Source of the DNA: Mongoliibacter sp.
GTDB lineage: Bacteria; Bacteroidota; Bacteroidia; Cytophagales; Cyclobacteriaceae
DNA length: 57,100 bases
Assembly (NCBI RefSeq): GCF_007692705.1
Contig: NZ_REBN01000176.1
Span: 1 to 57,100 of the forward strand
Reading direction: 5' to 3'
The translations under genes and the position numbers were made by a program. Shown one piece after another: positions 9,257-17,641 of the stretch; the stretch's first letter is position 1; each line of letters begins with the position of its first letter. The notes under the pieces are model-generated. The model was not told the origin of the DNA. It saw only the letters and a program-made list of their open reading frames with translations, and ran no database searches.

Positions 9257-10900
9257 TTAAATCTGCCTTCCGGTATTGATTACATTGACTCCATTAAACC
9301 TCGTAGTCGAGCTGCCATGAGATACAGCTGAGACTTGCGAAGGTTGTCCCTTACCATCAAAAAAGGTCCCGAACAACTTGTAATCATCCTTGTCACAAAT
9401 CTGAGCACAAGAATTCCAAAACTCCTGGGTGTTGGACTGATAAGCCACGTCTTCCAACATGCCTACTATTTCCCCATCTTGAATTTCATAAAACAGCTGG
9501 CCACCAAACTGGAAATTATACCGCTGCTGATCAATAGAATAAGATCCTCTACCTACTATGTAAATACCTTTATCCACTCCTTTGATCATCTCATTTACAC
9601 TGAGCTTCTCTTTTCCAGGTCTTAAGGAAACATTCGGCATTCTCTGGAATTGTACTGAATCCCAGCTGTCCGCATAGCAACATCCATGGGACTCCGGCTC
9701 ATCTATGATAGACGCCTGATCTCTAATGGCCTGATAATTCACCAAAACACCATCTTTGATCAAATCCCACTCCTTACATTTTACACCTTCATCATCATAT
9801 TGTGTCAAGCCAAGAGAATTAGGCTGAGTTTTGTCTGCTACTATATTCACCAGGTCACTGCCATATTTGAAGTCACCTGCACGCCATTTATCTAAAGTTG
9901 CAAAACTTGTCCCGGCATAATTCGCTTCATAACCTAAAACCCTATCCAATTCCAGCGGATGTCCTACTGACTCATGGATGGTCAAGCCTAAGTGGTCGGG
10001 ATCCAAAACAAGATCATACTTCCCGGGAGTGACAGATTTCGCTGAAAGTTTTTCTTTGGCATGTTTGGCTGCAGCTACTGCATCTTCTACCATATCGTAG
10101 GAATTCCTGTAGCTAATCAATCCTGCCGGACCATCAATTTTTTCTGAAGCAATCCCATCAAGGTATTCATAACCCATGCCCATAGGCGCACTCAATGCCT
10201 GTCTACTTCTAAATTTCCCCTCAGATTGATTGACAGCGGTTACATTAAATGTAGGCCAGATCCTGTGAATATTCTGATCGATATAGGACCCATCAGATGA
10301 AGCAAAGTACTTTTGTTCATTCACCATAAATAGGTTGGAGTTGACAAAAGTTGCTCCATTGTCCATAGCAGCAGCATTGACACTCAATAAAAGATCTATT
10401 TTGTCGGCGACTGGAATTTCAAATGGATTCTTGGTAATAGGGGTCTCCCAACTTACCTCTCCTGCACCTTGTACCGGAGCTAAGATGACAGGTTCTTTTT
10501 GCATAATGGAGTTTGCTTTGGCAATCGCAACTGCGGTTTCAGCACACTTTTTAATTCCATCAGGGCTAACATCATTAGTAGCTGAAAAGCCCCATGTACC
10601 TTCTGCAATCACTCTAATCCCCACTCCAAAACTTTCTGTGTTGGCGATATTCTGAACATTCTTTTCTCGTGTAAATAAGAATTGATTGAGGTATCTTCCT
10701 ATCCTTACATCTGTGTAAGTGGCTCCATTAGATTTGGCTGTATTCAAAGCAATGTCTGCCAAAACCTTTTTCTCAGCATTTTCGAGACCTCCATGGAGTA
10801 GTTGTTCTGCTGACACAGGATTGCCTGAGAGCAGAAATCCCGAGGTCATCATTGCGCCCATTCCAAGGCCTGACAAATGTATAAAGTCTCTTCTTTTCAA
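9257..10900 (-). CDS. TldD-like metalloprotease with Tat signal
   Basis: 547 residues, about 65 longer than E. coli TldD. The motif HESVGH near residue 306 (LGLTIHESVGHPLELD) matches the zinc-binding HExxxH of TldD, and a C-terminal Cys-containing segment (SCAQICDKDDY) is in the position of the third ligand region. The N-terminus begins KRRDFIHLSGLGMG and continues into a hydrophobic stretch and NPVSA, a good twin-arginine signal, so export is predicted. The start codon is TTG, supported by a strong GGAGG three bases upstream, unusual in this phylum. It is the first gene of the minus-strand cluster reaching to 236. A promoter is not clear in the 135 bp upstream. Confidence 0.92.
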   Translation of the reverse strand: MKRRDFIHLSGLGMGAMMTSGFLLSGNPVSAEQLLHGGLENAEKKVLADIALNTAKSNGATYTDVRIGRYLNQFLFTREKNVQNIANTESFGVGIRVIAEGTWGFSATNDVSPDGIKKCAETAVAIAKANSIMQKEPVILAPVQGAGEVSWETPITKNPFEIPVADKIDLLLSVNAAAMDNGATFVNSNLFMVNEQKYFASSDGSYIDQNIHRIWPTFNVTAVNQSEGKFRSRQALSAPMGMGYEYLDGIASEKIDGPAGLISYRNSYDMVEDAVAAAKHAKEKLSAKSVTPGKYDLVLDPDHLGLTIHESVGHPLELDRVLGYEANYAGTSFATLDKWRAGDFKYGSDLVNIVADKTQPNSLGLTQYDDEGVKCKEWDLIKDGVLVNYQAIRDQASIIDEPESHGCCYADSWDSVQFQRMPNVSLRPGKEKLSVNEMIKGVDKGIYIVGRGSYSIDQQRYNFQFGGQLFYEIQDGEIVGMLEDVAYQSNTQEFWNSCAQICDKDDYKLFGTFFDGKGQPSQVSAVSHGSSTTRFNGVNVINTGRQI

Positions 10901-10902
10901 AT

Positions 10903-10911
10903 TTCCTCCTT
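10903..10911 (-). promoter_or_regulatory. Strong Shine-Dalgarno before tldD-like TTG start
   Basis: On the minus strand the bases before the TTG at 10900 read AAAAAAGGAGGAAA. A full GGAGG is rare before Bacteroidota genes and probably compensates for the weak TTG start. It decides the start in favour of the Tat-signal form. Confidence 0.6.
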
Positions 10912-11035
10912 TTTTGTTTAGGTTGACAGTTTATAATTCAAGGTAAAATATTCTTAAAACACAAGTTATCCAAACCCCTTTACAAGGCTGGTAATATTCA
11001 TTGCTGTACTGATGATAGTATTCTTACCAAAATTC

Positions 11036-12934
11036 TTATTCGCTAAAAATTTCTGTTTCCTTATTTTTTAAATGAATGATCATTTCGGTTCCTTTGCCCA
11101 ATTCACTTTTAACTCTCAAAAAGCCTCCATTATAAACCAAAAGCTGCTTTACCAACAAAAGACCTAAACCTGTACCTTTTTCTTCCATAGTGCCTTTTTT
11201 TGATTTGATCATGGTAAAGTCATTTTCAATTTTGGCCCTTTGCTCAGGTTCTAAGCCCTCACCAGAATCCTTTACATGGATCATCAGATGGTCTTTATTA
11301 TTTTTAAAATAAATGGATATAAGACCAAATTCGGGGCTGAATTTGATCGCATTGCCAATAATATTTTGAAGAATTATCCTTAGGCTGCTCTTGTCCATAA
11401 AAACCATGTGCTTCAGATTATCATTTTCATCAAGGCTAACTTCAATATTTTTAAATTTCATCTGATATTCAAACTGATGTAATACTTCTAAAACTTCAGG
11501 TTTGACTTCAAATATTTCTGGCTTAGGATCAAAACCTTCTAATTGGGTTCTGGCCCATTGAAGTAGGTTCTCCAACAGGATGTCTGTCTTTTCTAATTGA
11601 CCTTCCAATAATTCCAATACCTGAAATTTCTCTTCTTTTGCAAAAACACCTTTTTTATCCAATTGAATAAAACTCTTTAAATTCCCTATCGGTGAGCGAA
11701 GGTCATGTGAAATGATTGAGAATAACTTGTTTTTTGCCTCATTGATTTGGTTTAGACTTTCATTTTGGCTGGCAATGGTATCTCTGCTTTCTTTTAATTC
11801 ATTATTTAGCTTTTCAAGTCTGGTATTGAAGCTTTCTCTCATCTTAAGGTTTCTCCTGTAAATGAGACTTATTCCGACAAGAAATAAAACGAAAACCAAC
11901 AATAACCAATTTAGCCAACTGCTAAGCTTTGACTTTTGACTTATCAGTTCCTTTTCCTGCTCGAGTTGTTCATTTTTAGATTGGGCTACTTGCAACTGCA
12001 AAAAGTTGATTTCTTGTTCCTTTTCTATATTATACAAACTGTCCCTGATAATTTTATTTCTCCTTGCAACTTTCAAGGCATTGGTAAAATCTCCTGATGC
12101 CTCCAAAGAATTTGACCAAATTCCAAGAGCACGTTCTAGATCCCAGAGTGCTTTCATAGAGGTTGCAAACTCAGCTGATTTCTCAGAGTATGATGTTGCA
12201 AGTGAAAAATTCTCCCTTTCAAACTCGAGTTCAGCAAGGCCTGCATAAAGGAAGGTCTTTTCCCATATACTTAATGAAGCTTCCCGGCCCTTCAATTCAT
12301 TATAATGAATATCAGCTTTTTCATAATCTCCTAAATCAAAATAAACCTTTCCTAATCGGTTTATAACCATATCTAAAAGTGTCGGGTTTTCTACTTTTTG
12401 AAGAATCTCACGAGCAATATTGAGGTTAAGAATCGCTTCATCAAATTGATTTACCTGCGAATATCCCAAACCAATATTAAAGCGAAGATTGGCCTGCATA
12501 CCAAGATCATTTTTATCCTGAAATACCTGTAAGGCTTGCTTCCATAGATCTAAAGCTTCAAAATATTTTTGCTGACCTAAAAAAATCAATCCTCTTCCAT
12601 TTAATACTCGCGCCAAGGCCGATTGGTCATTGTATTTTTCAGCTATTACATAAGAATCATCAAAACTGGCCTGTGCCATTACATAATCCCCTGCTATATA
12701 AAAAATAGATCCCTTTTGATATAAAACATCCGCAAGTTTTGAGGTTTCTCGGTCTCCTGAAAACATTTCCTCCAAATGCTCAATATAGTGCAAAGCAGAA
12801 TCAGTATGGTCATATTTCAGTCTGCTGACCACATTCATCAAAGAATCATATTTGGCATTGTCTTGAAATGCAGCCACATGGATTGACAGGGGAAACAAAA
12901 AAAATAAAAATGGGATAATAGGCCGATAAGTCAT
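11036..12934 (-). CDS. TPR-containing sensor histidine kinase
   Basis: 632 residues. After a signal-like N-terminus (PIIPFLFFLFPLSIHVAAF) comes a periplasmic tetratricopeptide region (about residues 60-290), a coiled coil (about 300-330), one membrane helix (about 338-357), a second coiled coil, a HisKA domain with FSIISHDLRSP (phosphorylated His near 409) and an ATPase domain with N box NIIGNAIKFS, G1 box DSGEGL and G2 box GTGLGLLLV. It should sense something in the periplasm through the TPRs and phosphorylate a response regulator. No receiver domain is fused and no response regulator is encoded nearby, so its partner is elsewhere. It lies 54 bp after arfB and may share its transcript. Confidence 0.92.
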   Translation of the reverse strand: MTYRPIIPFLFFLFPLSIHVAAFQDNAKYDSLMNVVSRLKYDHTDSALHYIEHLEEMFSGDRETSKLADVLYQKGSIFYIAGDYVMAQASFDDSYVIAEKYNDQSALARVLNGRGLIFLGQQKYFEALDLWKQALQVFQDKNDLGMQANLRFNIGLGYSQVNQFDEAILNLNIAREILQKVENPTLLDMVINRLGKVYFDLGDYEKADIHYNELKGREASLSIWEKTFLYAGLAELEFERENFSLATSYSEKSAEFATSMKALWDLERALGIWSNSLEASGDFTNALKVARRNKIIRDSLYNIEKEQEINFLQLQVAQSKNEQLEQEKELISQKSKLSSWLNWLLLVFVLFLVGISLIYRRNLKMRESFNTRLEKLNNELKESRDTIASQNESLNQINEAKNKLFSIISHDLRSPIGNLKSFIQLDKKGVFAKEEKFQVLELLEGQLEKTDILLENLLQWARTQLEGFDPKPEIFEVKPEVLEVLHQFEYQMKFKNIEVSLDENDNLKHMVFMDKSSLRIILQNIIGNAIKFSPEFGLISIYFKNNKDHLMIHVKDSGEGLEPEQRAKIENDFTMIKSKKGTMEEKGTGLGLLLVKQLLVYNGGFLRVKSELGKGTEMIIHLKNKETEIFSE

Positions 12935-12988
12935 TGAAGTTGGATCAAGTTTTCATTGACAAGGTTAAAATTATTTTAAATTAAGACA

Positions 12989-13405
12989 TCACCATTCTCC
13001 TCTACGGTTCTTTTTCTTTTCAGATCGTATTTTTTTTGATTTGAGTCGCTTTTCAATAGCTGCCTTACCCGGTCGGGTGGCCTTTCTTACTTTTTTCTGT
13101 CTAAATGCTCTATTAAGCAAATCATAGAATTTTTGAATAGCTATTTCTTTATTCTGGTATTGGGACCGCTTTTCTTCAACCTGAATAATGATATCTCCTT
13201 CGTTGGTAATTTTATTGGACAGTTTGTTTAGGATTATCTCCTTCTCTTCTTCGGACAAAATCCGGGAATTGCTTACTGAAAACCTGAGGGTAATTTTTGA
13301 ATTTACCTTGTTGACATTTTGGCCTCCAGGACCTGAACTCCTGCTAGCCTGAAAATCCAATTCCGAGTCCAATAGTCTTTTTCTTATTTTTTCTTTTATT
13401 CTCAT
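12989..13405 (-). CDS. arfB: Alternative ribosome-rescue factor ArfB (YaeJ)
   Basis: 138 residues, close to the 140 of E. coli ArfB. It carries the release-factor GGQ motif in SSGPGGQNVNKVNS (GGQ at residues 27-29) and a very basic C-terminal tail (KSKKIRSEKKKNRRGEW) that in ArfB enters the mRNA channel of stalled ribosomes. It hydrolyses peptidyl-tRNA on ribosomes stalled without a stop codon. It is the first gene of a minus-strand pair with the histidine kinase; the link is probably positional only. There is no codon-recognition domain, so it is not a truncated RF1/RF2. Confidence 0.95.
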   Translation of the reverse strand: MRIKEKIRKRLLDSELDFQASRSSGPGGQNVNKVNSKITLRFSVSNSRILSEEEKEIILNKLSNKITNEGDIIIQVEEKRSQYQNKEIAIQKFYDLLNRAFRQKKVRKATRPGKAAIEKRLKSKKIRSEKKKNRRGEW

Positions 13406-13527
13406 TGAAGGTTATATTGCTTTTTCCTTAGATAGTCTAAGCTATGTAAATACCTGTCAATTCCCAATTCAATTAGCCCATCAAAATCGTGAATCTTGCT
13501 TTAATTTAGAGGAAATCAATTTAAACC

Positions 13528-14022
13528 ATGCAGATAAGAACTATAGATAAAAAGGAACTTCATTTGGTGAGAGCCTTGGCACTGGATGTTTGGCCAAAAA
13601 CGTTTGCTGATGTCCTAACTCCTACCCAAATAGATTTTATGATGGACTGGATGTACAGTATGGAATCACTCACCGAACAAGTGAGTGAAAAAGGACATGT
13701 ATTTTTGTTAGCTGAGGAAAATGGCATTCCTGTTGGCTTTTGTTCATACCAGCTTGATGCCAAAGGGAATAAGACCAAAATCCATAAAATCTACCTGCTA
13801 CAAGAAACGCAAGGGAAAGGGTATGGAAAGCAGCTGATCGAAGAAGTCAAGTCAATAGCCAGACAAAACAAACAAAGCCATGTATACCTCAATGTAAATA
13901 GACACAACCACAAAGCCATACAGTTTTATCTGAAAATCGGTTTATACGAGGACTTTAGAGAGGTAATTGACATTGGTAATGGTTTTGTGATGGATGATCT
14001 GGTGATGGAAATAGCTATTTGA
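13528..14022 (+). CDS. GNAT-family N-acetyltransferase
   Basis: 164 residues. The acetyl-CoA binding loop is QGKGYG (residues 95-100) within KIYLLQETQGKGYGKQLIEE, and the later RHNHKAIQFYLKIGLYE segment is the usual GNAT beta5-alpha4 motif. The substrate is unknown; small amines or protein N-termini are typical of the family. It stands alone on the plus strand, divergent from arfB and overlapping the 3' end of the S9 peptidase by 8 bp (convergent). Confidence 0.9.
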   Translation: MQIRTIDKKELHLVRALALDVWPKTFADVLTPTQIDFMMDWMYSMESLTEQVSEKGHVFLLAEENGIPVGFCSYQLDAKGNKTKIHKIYLLQETQGKGYGKQLIEEVKSIARQNKQSHVYLNVNRHNHKAIQFYLKIGLYEDFREVIDIGNGFVMDDLVMEIAI

Positions 14023-16270
14023 GTCCTTCCGGATGCCAATTTCTGATTGGCTCCTCACCCATCAAGTGCTCAATAAAATAATCCCATCTTTTTTTAGTAA
14101 AATAATCTCCCGTTGCCCTTCCAAAACTGTGATTTCTACTTGGCCATATAAAAAAATCAAAATCCTTCCCGGCATCAATCAGCGCTTCGGCAAATTTGTA
14201 AGAGGCTGAAGGGTTGACATTTTCATCCATAGCCCCATGTGCAATCAGCAATCTTCCCTGAAGTTTGTCTGCATTGGTTATATTGGATTGTTCATGATAA
14301 TAATCCTCCACAGGATATCCCATAAACATTTCCGGCCACCAGGCTTTTTCCATCCTATGGTCGTGGTCACCTGCTGAACTTACTCCAACCTTGTAAAATT
14401 CCGGATGCAGTAACATTGCTCTTGCCGCATCATACCCTCCCGCAGAATGTCCATAAATACCAATTTTATCGATATCAATAAAATTGACTTTTTCTGCAAG
14501 TTGCTTGATCGCCAAGACATGATCAGTAGTCCCATCTCCCAAGTTTCTATAGGAATGATTTTGAAAAGCCTTTCCCCTGCCAGCAGTACCCAATCCATCT
14601 ACCATTACAACAATAAAACCCAATTCGGCCATTTGCTGAGGGTGGTTTAAAATTGCAGACTTGAAGGTCTTGGGCGTACTTGCAGTATGTGGACCCGTGT
14701 ATGTGTAATCGATCACAGGGTATTTGCGATTAACATCAAAATCCGAAGGGACAAAATACAAACCATGAATTTCTGTCTTTCCGTCTTTGGCAGTAGCAGA
14801 AAAGGCATCAGGAAATTTATAATTCCTTTTATTCAGGTTAGAAATGTCCGCTTTTGAAATTTCATGTAGAATCTTGCCATCTTTTGCTGACCTCAGTACA
14901 GAATGGCCAGGTAAATCAGGTCTCGAATAGTTGTCTACAAAGGTGCTGTAATCCGGTGACAGGGAGACTTCATGGTAGGCATTTTCCGGCGTCAATAAAG
15001 TCAAACCTGTCCCATCCAACTTGATTTTATAAAGGTGATTGAAATAGGGATTCCTGTTTGCTTCTTTTCCGGAAGCCTCAAAAAACAGCAATTGCTGTTC
15101 TTCTTGAACGCCGGCAATCTTGTTAACTACAAAATCACCATTGGTCAATTGCATGATCAATCTTCCATTGTCATCATAGTAGTAAAGGTGGTTCCAACCT
15201 GATTTTTCGGATGAAATGATAAAATTTCCATTCTGAAACTGATGGAAAAGCAAGTCCCTATTGACAAAAGTATCTTCAGCATCGCTGAATAAGTCTCGAA
15301 AACTCCCATCCAAACCAACTTCTAAAATATGTACCTTTTTAAATCCCCTTTCGAAATACAAACCCCGAAGGGCTTTACTACCCTTTTGCCACCTAAGATT
15401 GGTAGACATAAAATGTGGCCTTTTCAGTGATGTTAGAAGCAATTCCTTTTGATTTTCAACATCAAAAAGTACTGGAATGACCTGAACAGTAGTGGTATCT
15501 CCCGGAGAAGCCCTGTAATAACTATAGAGATCTGGCCTGAACTTATCTTCCTGACTGAAGTCAAGCAGATACATTTTTTCGGCAACCCTCAGGTCTATCA
15601 CATTGGTCAATATTTTTTTGGAGTCAGGGGACCAAGACACATTGAAATGCTCAGGTCTGACACCATCTTCACCTTTGATCAAATCACTCCAACCGTATGA
15701 GGAAGCGTATTCCAACCCTTTTTTTCCTGCATGACTCAGCTGTATAGTTTCACCTGTGTTCAGGTTTTCCACAAATAGGTTATATTCTTTCGAAAAAGCT
15801 CGCCATTGACCATCAGGTGAAATTCCTGTTACGGGTTTTTTATGGTCCTTGGGACTGAAATCTAATTTCCCTTCATTGATACGATACGTCCAATCCCTGT
15901 TCCTCCATTCAAATTCGATCACATTCTTTTCCTTCACCTGAAGCTTTTCAAAGGGTAGATTTGATGGAGAAACCTCTTCTCCAGATTGAGTACTCAGCAA
16001 TGCAGCCAGCTTTTGATGATCAAAAAATTCAAGTGTTTTCCGACCTTTCGTATCGGTAAGGAAAAAACGCTTCCCATTTTCAGTTTGACTTATATGCCAG
16101 AAATCAGAACTACCTTTGATCCAATTTGGCTTTACCTCTAAATGGTAAATTTCCTTTTCCAAATTATTGATAAGGTAATATGAAGCTTTTTCATACCGCT
16201 CCTCAGGAAATTGCGCAAAGCTTAAAACAGTGGATATTACTGTAAAAATCAATGTAAATAAAACTTTCAT
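14015..16270 (-). CDS. S9 family (DPP-IV-like) serine peptidase
   Basis: 751 residues with a signal peptide (KVLFTLIFTVISTVLSFAQ). The N-terminal half is a beta-propeller of the DPP-IV type, and the C-terminal alpha/beta-hydrolase domain has the nucleophile elbow GIYGHSAGGYDAA (Ser near 610), an Asp in AHGAMDENVNP (near 678) and a His in PSRNHSFGR (near 714), a complete catalytic triad. It probably removes dipeptides from peptides in the periplasm or on the surface. It is monocistronic, with no clear promoter matching the phylum consensus in the 100 bp before the ATG. Confidence 0.93.
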   Translation of the reverse strand: MKVLFTLIFTVISTVLSFAQFPEERYEKASYYLINNLEKEIYHLEVKPNWIKGSSDFWHISQTENGKRFFLTDTKGRKTLEFFDHQKLAALLSTQSGEEVSPSNLPFEKLQVKEKNVIEFEWRNRDWTYRINEGKLDFSPKDHKKPVTGISPDGQWRAFSKEYNLFVENLNTGETIQLSHAGKKGLEYASSYGWSDLIKGEDGVRPEHFNVSWSPDSKKILTNVIDLRVAEKMYLLDFSQEDKFRPDLYSYYRASPGDTTTVQVIPVLFDVENQKELLLTSLKRPHFMSTNLRWQKGSKALRGLYFERGFKKVHILEVGLDGSFRDLFSDAEDTFVNRDLLFHQFQNGNFIISSEKSGWNHLYYYDDNGRLIMQLTNGDFVVNKIAGVQEEQQLLFFEASGKEANRNPYFNHLYKIKLDGTGLTLLTPENAYHEVSLSPDYSTFVDNYSRPDLPGHSVLRSAKDGKILHEISKADISNLNKRNYKFPDAFSATAKDGKTEIHGLYFVPSDFDVNRKYPVIDYTYTGPHTASTPKTFKSAILNHPQQMAELGFIVVMVDGLGTAGRGKAFQNHSYRNLGDGTTDHVLAIKQLAEKVNFIDIDKIGIYGHSAGGYDAARAMLLHPEFYKVGVSSAGDHDHRMEKAWWPEMFMGYPVEDYYHEQSNITNADKLQGRLLIAHGAMDENVNPSASYKFAEALIDAGKDFDFFIWPSRNHSFGRATGDYFTKKRWDYFIEHLMGEEPIRNWHPEGLK

Positions 16271-16373
16271 TGTCTCTGATGATTGGTTAAAGTCAACTTA
16301 AATATTAAAAAAAATTTAAATACTTCTTATCTTACTTTGACAAACGGAATTTTAACTTTCAATTTTTTTTCCA

Positions 16374-17141
16374 ATGGAATCTCAAAAGCCCAAAGAACCC
16401 ATTATCGGCATTTACAATTGGTGCGATAGGTGGTGTGAAAGGTGTGACTTTACTGATCGGTGCACGCTTTATGCCAAAGACCAAGAAAAGAGAGAAGAAT
16501 ATGAGGATCCTGATTCACCTGAGGCTTTTATGGAGATGATAAAAGAATCCTTGGCAGAAAGTATGGAAGCCTTGGGGAACTTGGCCGAAGAAATCGGTTT
16601 TGAACCCGAAGAAGAAGAGGAAAAGATAGAGGCAAACTTTGCTTCATGGAAAGAACAGGACGAGCTTATTTCTAAATCAGAATTGGTAAAATTAACTGGG
16701 GATTATACCAAAAAAGCCCATCAATTGATCAGCAGTTCTCTACATTCCGAGCTCACTGAAGGGCTCATTCAACAGACAGAAATGGGGATTTTGGATGAAG
16801 ATACTTCCTCTGCCAAATTGAGTGAAATAGAGGAAGCCTGTGATGTGATACAATGGTATATGTTTATGGTCCACGTCAAATCCAAAAGTGCCATGCAAAG
16901 TTTTCATTCAGACAGTTGGGATGATTATCCAGAGGAAGAAAAACATTACAATGGCACTGCTAAAGTTGCCAATTTAACAATTGAAAAAAGCATCGGTGCC
17001 TGGGAAAAATTGTTTGCCATTTCTGGAAATGAAATGGAGGAAATCCTGGATATTTTGGCTTTGCTGCAAAAAGCTAAAAAAGAACTTGAATCCAAATTCC
17101 CAAATTTTCAGTCATTTATCAGACCGGGTTTTGATGAGTAA
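16374..17141 (+). CDS. Conserved protein with N-terminal Cys4 cluster
   Basis: 255 residues, no signal peptide. The N-terminus carries four cysteines in IYNWCDRWCERCDFTDRC (C17, C21, C24, C30), a possible zinc or iron-sulphur site. A very acidic helical region follows, then a helical C-terminal half. I do not recognise a named family, although similar Cys-rich openings occur in uncharacterised bacterial proteins. The gene is alone on the plus strand, 103 bp from the divergent S9 peptidase, and followed by the repeat island. A metal-binding regulatory or scaffolding role is only a guess. Confidence 0.8.
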   Translation: MESQKPKEPIIGIYNWCDRWCERCDFTDRCTLYAKDQEKREEYEDPDSPEAFMEMIKESLAESMEALGNLAEEIGFEPEEEEEKIEANFASWKEQDELISKSELVKLTGDYTKKAHQLISSSLHSELTEGLIQQTEMGILDEDTSSAKLSEIEEACDVIQWYMFMVHVKSKSAMQSFHSDSWDDYPEEEKHYNGTAKVANLTIEKSIGAWEKLFAISGNEMEEILDILALLQKAKKELESKFPNFQSFIRPGFDE

Positions 17142-17184
17142 AAAAATAAATATTGGTAACTACAATTCTGCTTGTGCTGAGATC

Positions 17185-17206
17185 AAGCCATTCGTGGAGA
17201 CACGAA
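17185..17206. repeat. Palindromic 22-bp repeat, copy 1
   Basis: Identical to the copy at 17457-17478. The core TTCGTGGAGACACGAA folds as a 6-bp stem closed by a GAGA tetraloop. Confidence 0.75.
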
Positions 17207-17295
17207 CGGCGGCAAGGGAATTGTCAAAAGGCTCTAAGACACATAGGATGCACAAAGGTAAAGTTTAGAAATGCTTCAGGTATTTGGGCTTCGCC

Positions 17296-17319
17296 TCGGT
17301 TAGTGTCGCCACTAACCGA
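17296..17319. repeat. 10-bp stem palindrome
   Basis: TCGGTTAGTG and CACTAACCGA form a perfect 10-bp stem around a TCGC loop. No T tract follows on either strand, so it is unlikely to be a simple terminator. It is probably part of a dispersed repeat. Confidence 0.65.
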
Positions 17320-17456
17320 AATTTAAGAGGAACCCGCAAGAGATATAAATTTACCTCCCGCAGAACTTCTAAATTATCTGTGTTTTAACGTCTCGATAAT
17401 TATCGGGATCGTGGTTAAATATATTTTTACCAAAGATGAAAAAAATCTACAAGGAT

Positions 17457-17478
17457 AAGCCATTCGTGGAGACACGAA
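17457..17478. repeat. Palindromic 22-bp repeat, copy 2
   Basis: Perfect second copy of the element at 17185-17206, 272 bp away and in the same orientation. Both copies are preceded by GAT or related bases and followed by different sequence, so the conserved unit is short. Confidence 0.75.
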
Positions 17479-17641
17479 TAGATGGGCAGGATTATTAAAG
17501 CTTGTCCGAATAAATAGCCATCATTTTTGCAGGTGGTTTTTTGCTGCTAAGTCAGAAAGATGCAAGACTCATAAAGTCCTTGGTGTTTCCTTCGTGGCTT
17601 AGAGCCTTTGTGGCAATTAATAAAGCTCTTCGTAGTAGTTT

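Larger units (their letters stand above)
17142..17641. repeat. 500-bp gene-free island of palindromic repeats
   Basis: No credible gene is present between the Cys-cluster gene and trmB. The stretch holds two identical 22-bp copies (17185-17206 and 17457-17478) containing TTCGTG-GAGA-CACGAA, a 6-bp stem with a GAGA (GNRA) loop. It also holds a 10-bp stem with TCGC loop (17296-17319), a CGATAATTATCG palindrome (about 17393-17404) and degenerate direct repeats of the CTTCGTGGC type near 17588-17616. It looks like accumulated REP-like or non-autonomous elements. Confidence 0.6.

Noticed and set aside
17142-17641. tRNA or small structured RNA gene in the repeat island
   Set aside because: No cloverleaf with acceptor and T-loop motif could be drawn; only isolated short palindromes are present.
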